From assembly GCF_022605725.1 (NCBI RefSeq), contig NC_065557.1:26167256-26231255 (forward strand): a DNA stretch of 64,000 bases, in the 5' to 3' direction. Every line of letters starts with the position of its first letter. Within the stretch, counting starts at the first letter, position 1. The position numbers and the translations under genes are program-made. Positions 57,102 to 64,000 of the stretch are shown here, piece after piece. The DNA comes from Anthonomus grandis grandis (lineage: Eukaryota; Arthropoda; Insecta; Coleoptera; Curculionidae). Below the pieces are notes generated by a model, which was given only the letters and a program-made list of their open reading frames with translations, was not told where the DNA came from and did no database searches.

Positions 57102-58411
57102 GTCCAATATTGTCTATCTCTTTTGAACACATGGAGAGGCGCCGATGACTCTAACTAAGAGATGGCGCTAGTCGTCCTTTGTAGTAAATTAAAACATGGG
57201 TGTCTCAAACAGTATTAAAGTATTCCATCCTATTATTTATTCAAGAACTGCTGTCTCTACTATTCGTAAAGCTAAATGCTTTTTAAATTATTTCAAGAAT
57301 TTCAATTTTCCACTTCTGTTAAATATATATATAAAGATATGTTTAGATTTACAGATGTATTATTTGACGTTTTATAAAAAAAAATTATTAGGGGTTTTTT
57401 ACAAAATAGAAAAGCTTTTGATATATTTTATGGAATTGCTAAAAACATGATGAAAATTTCTGAAGATATGTATGCAGAATATAGGTAATGGTCCTGAGCG
57501 CATAGGAACTTAATAGAAAGATTTTTATTTACAATAATATTATTCTTACTTATTTACCAATTTTTTTTTGAAGTTGTTGACAATATTTTTCAATAAATTA
57601 CGGACAGGTTTGCTGATAATGAGAAATTGTTATACTTAGGTTTATTTGAATATGCCGATTTGAGCATAGATTAAAATGTTTTAAATATTAAATACTGACA
57701 AACAATTCCGAACTTTGTCATCTGAACAAGAAATTATTAGAAGTATTTTTAAAAGTGATTAATAAGCCTATATTTAATATCTATTAAAAAAAGCTTGTTA
57801 AACAGAATTTATTTTCTTATATTCTTTAGGTTTTTATGATAAAATAATTAAAGTTTAATAGCTACATAGAAGAGTTGGTTTAAAATTTAAGACCTAACGC
57901 GTTTATATTTTGTGATCAGTGTTGCTTTAAATTTATTATTTATGATTTTTTCTGTGTTTATGTTTTTTCTATTCAAAAAAAACTTTTAGTTGTGTTTGCT
58001 TGTTTATAAATAAATATATCTTAAAATTGATTACTATGATTTCTTCACAAAACTTAAAAGAAAGCGCGAGACGCGCTAGACTTTTTGTTTCCGACGCTTC
58101 TTATACGTCATTTATTTATAATAAAGGACTTGGCCTCACCAGTTTTGTTGACCACGGATGGCCACTGATCACCCACAGATCTAATCATTTGGATTCATAT
58201 AATGTGACTGAAGATAAATGCATATAATATTGCCAGTAGCTACTTTTTTGGTCTTTAATAAATCACATATTCTTTTGCTAAAAACAAAGGTAGAACAGGT
58301 TATTCTTAAAATTGTGTGAGTAATGGAGATTTCTGTTCTACTATTGAAATTAATATTTATATGTATTATTGAATTTGCTAAAAATGTAATAACATTTTTG
58401 TTTTAATTTAG
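57102..58411. other. Receptor intron 3, 3' part
   Basis: AT-rich. Short open frames at 57,196-57,450 and 58,000-58,227 match nothing I know. A stretch at about 57,376-57,475 (KAFDIFYGIAKNMM, EDMYAEYR then GTAATG) is exon-like but unsupported. Confidence 0.35.
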
Positions 58412-58567
58412 ATGAGTGAAATCTTAGATGCTGCTTTACAAGCTAAATGGTATTATTTCAACACGAAAAATCGAAAAATATTCCTGATATTTCTACAAAA
58501 CTTAAGCAAGGATGTTAATCTGGAAATAGCCGGCTTTTTCTCGGTTAATTTAGAGCTTAGTATATGG
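58412..58567 (+). CDS. Odorant receptor exon (loop 3 and start of TM7)
   Basis: Acceptor TTTTAATTTAG, donor TGG then GTAAGA, phase 0 at both ends. The 52 residues follow the most conserved part of insect odorant receptors: SEILDAALQAKWYYF (family: A-A-Y-x-x-x-W-Y), NRKIFLIFLQNL (family: K-x-L-x-x-x-hydrophobic), then IAGFFSVNLELS (family: a G-x-hydrophobic...S/N-L-E block before TM7). Tyrosine after A-A is leucine here. This is the best single piece of evidence for the gene. Confidence 0.72.
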
Positions 58568-60223
58568 GTAAGATAAGCGAATATTTATATAAGTAAAAAT
58601 TTAATTAAACTAGTATCGCACTAAAATAAGGCATCGTCATTTCTGAAATCATCAATAACATTTTTGTTAAATAAGAACATTGGATAAGATCTATCTATAA
58701 AGGCCCAGCCCACCCAAAGTTCCTGTATAAGAATACCTCTAATTTTAGTTTTGGGGTATGTTTTAGTGTTGTTTTAAATCTAGTTTTTTTTACATATTGC
58801 AAGCAAAAAAAATGCACCAAATTTGCCAATAAAATCCTTGTATATAAATTTGCCAATAAAATATCCTTGTGTTTTCAAGAATAAAGCTAAACAATGTACA
58901 GTAGAAAATTAAGCAGGATTAAATTTAGACACCTGATGAATACCGAGCGGCTCGACATTAAAACTCTTTTTTTTTTGTAATGAAAGAATAATAAAAAAAG
59001 ACATTTTACGTGTAGGTATTTCACATTTTTTCGCGTGCATTCTTCGAGATATTCAATTATTTTCTGCTACTATTCAAAAAGTATTCAGAAAAATATTGAT
59101 ATTTGACTCGTCCTCTTTTGACAATTAAAAACAAAGCAAAAATTAATAAAATGCCATGGGATAAGTTCTAAATGTAAATTTTAAATACTACTAGGAATAA
59201 TGTAAAATTTCAGACAAAATAGACTGCGAGATGTGCACTCTTTTGGGCGGTGACGCGCCTCATGTGTGATCTCAGTTAGCTTCCATCATTTATTTTCTAG
59301 GGTCTAAAGTGCGTTTTAAATAACCATAAATGATCGTGTAAATTCAAAATTTAATAAAAAAATATTTTTAACTATTTTCTCTTTGAACAGTTGTGTATAA
59401 TAATTAAACTTCGTTGGTAAAATTCCTCAATCCAGTATATTCGGTTTGTAAAACGTATAGTGTAATAAAAAGAAGGGTATATTAATTAAAATATTGTTTA
59501 CAAGCAAAAAAGGCCACAAGAAAAAAAAATTTGAAAGTTAAAAAATAAGTTTGTGTAATGTATAATATATTTATTTATGTTATTAATCGATAGTCCCTAA
59601 CTTATTAAATATACTTATTAAATAAATAGGTAATATAATAGCTGCTATTGAAATAGCATATATACTTAACTGCTATTTTAATTAATCGGTAGCAGAAGCA
59701 ACTGCTATATGAAAATAGCAGGTTCAACACATCACTGAGCTACTATATAACTGAATCGTAAAACGTAAAAAACTATGAATCCTTACAGTTCCGAACATTA
59801 AATTATCATACTACTAGCGCCATCTGTTACTCGTAGTTCAAAGATTAATATATTGGTTAATGTTAAATATGAAATAATCAAATATATATTTAATCATTAT
59901 CAATCGTGATAAATAAATATCTTTTTACGCTTTTCTACCCCTCGTCACTACTATTTGAACCTTCTCAACTATTTATTTAACTGTTGCCTCATGTACTTTC
60001 TCATTCCAAGGCGAGGACACGTCACAGACTACAGGTATAACAAATAATAGGTAGGTATATAATCTTTTTAGATGTACAAAATAAAGACCACGCATAATTT
60101 CCAAAATGTAGGTATTCATAATTAATATTTTACTAGTGATATTTAATTTTAATTGACTTTGTATATTAGTTTATAGTTGACACTTATCACTTCGATTTGT
60201 CTTTAAACACCGGAAACAAAGTA
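58568..60223. other. Downstream of the receptor exon; last exon uncertain
   Basis: A possible terminal exon is 59,049-59,099 (acceptor CTTCGAG, IFNYFLLLFKK then a TGA after 16 codons), in the right phase and hydrophobic, but the acceptor is ordinary and the match to receptor C-termini is weak. Otherwise A/T-rich non-coding sequence. Confidence 0.3.
59635..59745. repeat. Fragment related to the 525-bp element in the BEL LTR
   Basis: Shares GCTATATGAAAATAGCAGGTT with GCTATACGAAAATAGCAGGTT near the end of 33,444-33,968, and the same GCTATT/AATAGC word pattern. The end (CAACACATCACTGAG) is diverged. Confidence 0.55.
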
Positions 60224-60408
60224 TACAGATCGTGTTATCGTGAGCTACGTATTACCCAAAATAATGGCAACACCGCTTGGTTGCGGCTTGCAGGCGGCGG
60301 AATTTTTCGTTTTTATTTTTTGAACCGGGAGTCAGCAGACCTCAGTTTGCTGTGTTACTGCACGTTGCATTAATAATTTTTGAGCGTTATTTTCGTGTTT
60401 TTTTCACT

Positions 60409-61524
60409 ATGGCTGCTTATACCCCTTCCGAAAGAGTTCAACTAATTAAATGGTTTTATGGAGGCAATTCGGCAATACAATGTAGAGATTTGTTTTCAGT
60501 GACATTTGAGAATAGACCGATTCCTTGTGCAAAAACGGTTTTAAATGTGGTTACAAAATTTGAGACATCTTTTTGTATTCAAGATTGTAAAAAATGCCAC
60601 ACAAAACGTCAAGAACCACCTTAGGGGCCTTAGATGGCACCTGTTGAAGTGGTCCAGGATATAGAACGGCGGGAAGAAATGGTTTGCGGTACCCTAGAAC
60701 TTGATTCGACACGGTCCACTAGAAGTGTTGGAGAGGAACTGGGAATGAGCAATAAAACTGTTGCTCGTATCTGGAAAAAATATGGGTACAAATGTTTCAA
60801 GTATTCAAAAACTCAGGAAATATTTCCTGAAGACCAGTGGCGAAGAATGGAATTTTGTGAAATCATGATGGAAAAGGCAAATGAAAACGAATATTTTTTA
60901 AAAAATATTTTGTTTTCTGATGAATCTTCTTTTCCATTACATGGCAAAGACAATCCTTCCATTGTTCGTTATTGGTCTGAGGAAAACGAGCACAGAAGTT
61001 GTCAGTTTCGTACCCAGTATCCTCAGAAATTGAATGTTTGGGCAGGTATTTTGGGCGACAATGGTATAGGGCCATTTTTTATTGATGACACTTTAAACGC
61101 CCAAAAGTACCTTGAGTTGCTGCGAAACCAAGTTCTTCCTGCCATTCAAATCCTACCTGATGTAGACCTGGAATCGGTTTATTTTCAGCAAGATTGCTGT
61201 CCTGCTCATAACGCGGCTAAGGTAAAACAATTTTTAACAAATACTTTTCCCAACCGCCTTATTAGTGTGACTGGCGATATTAAATGACCTCCTAGATCTC
61301 CAGATTTGTCTCCAAATGACTTTTATCTGTGGGGTTACTTTAAGCAGACCATTTACAAGCATGAATTTAGTAGACCAACAAATTTAGAGAAGTTGCGAAA
61401 TAAAATTGTCGAAGGTGCCAATTCCATTTTACCTAAAACTCTTTTGGAGGTGCGAAATAGCTTTTACGATAGGTTAAGTTTTTGTTTATCGAAAGAAGGC
61501 AGTTTATTTGAGCTTTTTATTTAA
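60409..61524 (+). pseudogene. Mariner-like transposase with three in-frame stops and no frameshift
   Basis: 371 codons in one frame from ATG 60,409. N-terminal helix-turn-helix (SERVQLIKWFYGGNSAIQCR), a second DNA-binding part (TRSVGEELGMSNKTVARIW), and the catalytic core with ILFSDESSF, YFQQDCCPAHN and SPDLSPNDFYLWG (second to third aspartate spacing 36). Stops: TAG at 60,622-60,624, TAG near 60,631-60,633 and TGA at 61,285-61,287, the last where relatives have tryptophan. All three catalytic aspartates are kept. A distant relative of the 18-kb family. Confidence 0.85.
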
Positions 61525-61673
61525 AAAATGATATGTTGTTAAGTTTGTTTATTAGAGTTTTATTTCTGATTTTTTTAAATATTTTAAACAGAGTTGATAT
61601 TTTATTTTTTATTAGAATAACGCTTTAATTTTCATTATGCAAAACACAGCATATTAAACATTTTAGGATTACA

Positions 61674-61724
61674 ATTCTATGCGGGTTTTACACATTGTCA
61701 TGTCTGTAAAACCCGCATTAGAAT
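61674..61724. repeat. 51-bp hairpin
   Basis: ATTCTATGCGGGTTTTACA and TGTAAAACCCGCATTAGAAT pair around an 11-12-base loop with one mismatch. It lies between the transposase stop and the hAT-type insertion. Confidence 0.75.
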
Positions 61725-61994
61725 AGATATTTTAAAAATGCCTGGATTTTCGCGTAATATTTTGGGATATTTTGTCGCCAAACGACGCAGCTCCCACGAA
61801 AGTCAGATGTTTACTAATCCCGTATCCCGTCCTCGGCAGTGTTGCCAGGTATTACTAACTGTCACGCGCCAGTTTTGACACTAAAATGCGCCTCCAAAGC
61901 GCCACCTTTTGACAGGACGCAAAAACTATTAAAAAATTAGCGGGAGTTTCAAATATTGGACAAATGTGGATTTCCTTTTATTCACAGTTTCCTA

Positions 61995-62722
61995 TACCGG
62001 GTGCTGCATCACATTACGCACCATAGGAATTACAATGCAAAAATAAAGAAATAGAAATTCCTGCTTCCCTAATTGTTTTAGCTAAAAAGTCTATAGGACC
62101 TTTTTTGTAGCAAATTAATTTTGCTATAAGAAGGAATTTTTATAAAACGAGATATTTGAATCGTGGAGGCAAAATCTTCGAAAATATTCTTTCCCTTTTC
62201 CCTTCCCATCACCTGTTTGCTAATTAAGAAACAAACATTACCTTTTTTGAAACTTCAAAAATCTGTCATATTATGTAATAACAACAATATTTATTTGCAA
62301 TAAACTACTGTACCAAGTTTAAACTAATAATTACACTATTTCATAACTATTTTATAAATAAAGCACTTATTTCCCGTGTACTAGTTCCAGAATAATAAAG
62401 TTTTATCATCTCTACTTTTTCCTGTATAGAATAATTCATTTTAGAAATTTGATACTGTAGTAAGTTTTAACAAAGGTAATGTTTGTTTCCTAATTACTAA
62501 ACAGGTGATGGAAAGAGAAAAGGGAAAGAACATTTTCGACAATTTTGCCTCCACGATTCAAATATCTTGTTTTATAAAAATACCTTCTTATAACAAAATG
62601 AATTTGCTACAAAAAAGGTCCTATAAACTTTTTAGCTAAAGCAATTAGGGAAGCAGGAATTTCTATTTCTTTATTTTTGCATTGTAATTCCTATGGTGCG
62701 TAATGAGATGCGGCACCCGGTA
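61995..62722. mobile_element. Fold-back TA-MITE, 728 bp, with about 260-bp terminal inverted repeats
   Basis: Ends TACCGGGTGC and GCACCCGGTA flanked by TA. The left arm (61,995 to about 62,254) matches the inverted right arm (about 62,462-62,722) at most positions, leaving about 205 bp in the middle. The TA duplication places it in Tc1/mariner; the retained helix-turn-helix stub at 62,347-62,439 agrees. Confidence 0.88.
62347..62439 (-). pseudogene. Transposase N-terminal helix-turn-helix stub in the MITE
   Basis: 30 residues on the minus strand: MNYSIQEKVEMIKLYYSGTS then TREISALF, ending in TAG. Comparable to SERVQLIKWFYGGNSAIQCR at 60,430. It shows the MITE came from an autonomous mariner-type element by internal deletion. 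Confidence 0.6.
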
Positions 62723-63478
62723 TAGATATACATATTTATTATTTTATTAAATATAATAGTAATTACCTAATTTTAATTTGTTTTTTTTTGTAATCAGAAA
62801 CAAATGTGTTTAAATACTCATATACTTTATTTTAAAAAAATATGGGAATAAAATAAATGGGAATTCTACAAAATAACTTTTTTCATAAAAATAATGACAA
62901 CAAAAATATTACATATTTCTAAATTAAATATTCTAACATATTTAACAAAAAAAAACATCCTATATATAAAGCAAAATCAATCAATATCAATCAATTTCAA
63001 TTCAAAACGCAAAACACAAACAATAATGTTGCCGCCATGTCAACTGTCAACATGACAACTGTCACGGTTTGACGGTTGACGAGCAAAGTTGTCATAAGCA
63101 TCTGTAGTGCTAAAGTCCAGTTTACGCTCACGCTCATGCAAAGGCGAATGGCAGACGATCCCTTTTGGTAGTTGGATTTGAAATTAATAGTATTAAGAAC
63201 CAACCAAAACCAATGCTTCTTTTGACTAGTTTACAATCAAGGTGCACGATACAAAATACAAAAGCGCCACTTTAGGCGCCCAGCGCATGTACCAAAATTT
63301 TACACGCCATTTGAAATTTAAAAGCGCCACTTTGGCGCAAATGCGCCACACCTGGCAACCCTGGTCCTCGGGCCGGCCGGGGTGGTGCTCTGTCGCAGGC
63401 ACTCGTACACGCGCGACGTTAGAAAAATTTCGCCTCTATGCGGTTTCCTATAAGTAACGAACGAAAACACGATCTGTA

Positions 63479-64000
63479 TACGTATATGCGTGGTAAAACA
63501 TAACTTAGGTCAATTCGTTTAGGTAGTGCTGTTGCAGCTATTTAATATATGTGTCTTTTTAAGTAAAAAAAATATTTTTTTTAAATAATAACAAATATTT
63601 CGTTAATTGTTTATTAATAAATTAAATAAGATTTTAAGATATTTGAAAACTTAATTATGAATTAGTTATTACAAAAATAAAACCCCAATTTAAAATTAAC
63701 AAACCTTTTTATACCTACGTTTTTATCTTTTTTATGAAGTGTTTTAATCGACACTGTTTAAAACTAGGTTTGCAAGCTTGTTTATTTTTGAGAATACGCA
63801 TTTTATGATAATAATAAACATAGAGAAAACGTAAAAAAAACATTAAAAATCGCTCTTTTGAGTTAAAAGAACTTATTATAGATCATACACTTTTTGTATC
63901 AATACACCAATCAGAAGTAATTTATTTCCTGTATTTCCTTTTGGCAAAAAGAGCATTTACGCTTTTTCCACAAGGCTGAAAGCAATCTTTTTTTAAGCAA
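63479..64000. other. AT-rich right edge of the window
   Basis: No gene or repeat boundary recognised. Confidence 0.4.

Larger units (their letters stand above)
37635..58567 (+). other. Putative odorant receptor gene (7tm_6), C-terminal exons with TE-filled introns
   Basis: Four exons (37,635-37,786; 39,819-39,915; 39,969-40,073; 58,412-58,567) have good splice signals apart from one weak donor, and they join in compatible phases (2, 0, 0). They give about 170 residues in the layout of the C-terminal half of insect odorant receptors. Introns are 2,032, 53 and 18,338 nt. The first contains a non-LTR remnant; the third contains the copia element and errantivirus-like element B. Such receptors are membrane channels with the Orco subunit in olfactory neurons (known). 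N-terminal exons and a certain last exon were not found, so gene or pseudogene is undecided. Confidence 0.6.
61837..63363. mobile_element. hAT-type non-autonomous element, 1,527 bp, with 8-bp duplication
   Basis: Ends CAGTGTTGCCAGGT and ACCTGGCAACCCTG are inverted. The 8-bp GTCCTCGG occurs directly outside both ends (61,829-61,836 and 63,364-63,371). GC-rich subterminal words (GCGCCA/TGGCGC) cluster near both ends. No transposase frame is present. A TA-flanked MITE is nested at 61,995-62,722. Confidence 0.85.
60224..63478 (+). mobile_element. Mariner-like element with nested insertions
   Basis: Ends TACAGATCGTGTT and AACACGATCTGTA are inverted and flanked by TA (60,222-60,223 and 63,479-63,480). 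Further inward similarity includes GGCG(G/A)AATTTTTC. It carries a transposase (60,409-61,524). The hAT-type element 61,837-63,363 is inserted between the transposase and the right end; without it the element is about 1.7 kb, a normal size. Confidence 0.82.

Noticed and set aside
1..64000. CRISPR arrays, operons, bacterial-type promoters or terminators
   Set aside because: Nothing of the kind is seen; the content is eukaryotic.

Overview
This 64 kb window is AT-rich eukaryotic, almost certainly insect, nuclear DNA. The evidence is a spliced gene fragment of the insect odorant-receptor family, errantivirus-type Ty3/gypsy elements with env remnants, BEL/Pao and Ty1/copia elements, Tc1/mariner transposons and Crypton-like tyrosine recombinases. 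A beetle is my guess from the repeat mix (inference). I see no rRNA or tRNA gene and nothing bacterial. Most of the recognisable coding sequence is transposon-derived.

Layout. 1-6.9 kb: decayed non-LTR reverse transcriptase fragments and a broken mariner-like element. 6,953-14,335: errantivirus-like element A (197-bp LTRs, CATG target duplication; gag, pol and env all present but riddled with stops). 14.9-24.3 kb: a non-LTR remnant, then nested inverted-repeat elements, including a mariner-like element with about 90-bp terminal repeats (17,915-19,594), a possible THAP-domain stub and a Tc1-like transposase split by a 1.5-kb intron. 25.5-26.9 kb: a 312-bp hAT-like MITE and a mariner fragment. 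27,251-34,144: a BEL/Pao element on the minus strand, with its upstream LTR split by a 525-bp insertion.

37.6-58.6 kb: four exons that join in phase into the C-terminal half of an odorant receptor. Its first intron holds an RNase H-type non-LTR remnant. Its 18.3-kb third intron holds a complete Ty1/copia element (42,022-46,591, identical LTRs, GTATT duplication, open 1304-codon polyprotein) and errantivirus-like element B (48,169-57,101, GTCC duplication). Element B itself carries two head-to-tail Crypton-like elements (52,253-55,286) in place of its integrase and env start.

60,224-63,478: three-level nesting. A mariner-like element contains a hAT-type element (8-bp duplication GTCCTCGG), which contains a 728-bp TA-flanked MITE that still encodes a transposase DNA-binding stub.

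The only host gene I can support is the odorant receptor fragment. Its N-terminal exons were not found, so I cannot say whether it is functional. The two Crypton copies have lost different parts of the same catalytic domain. Sequence shorter than the statistical reach of reading by eye (short exons, promoters, small RNAs) may have been missed.
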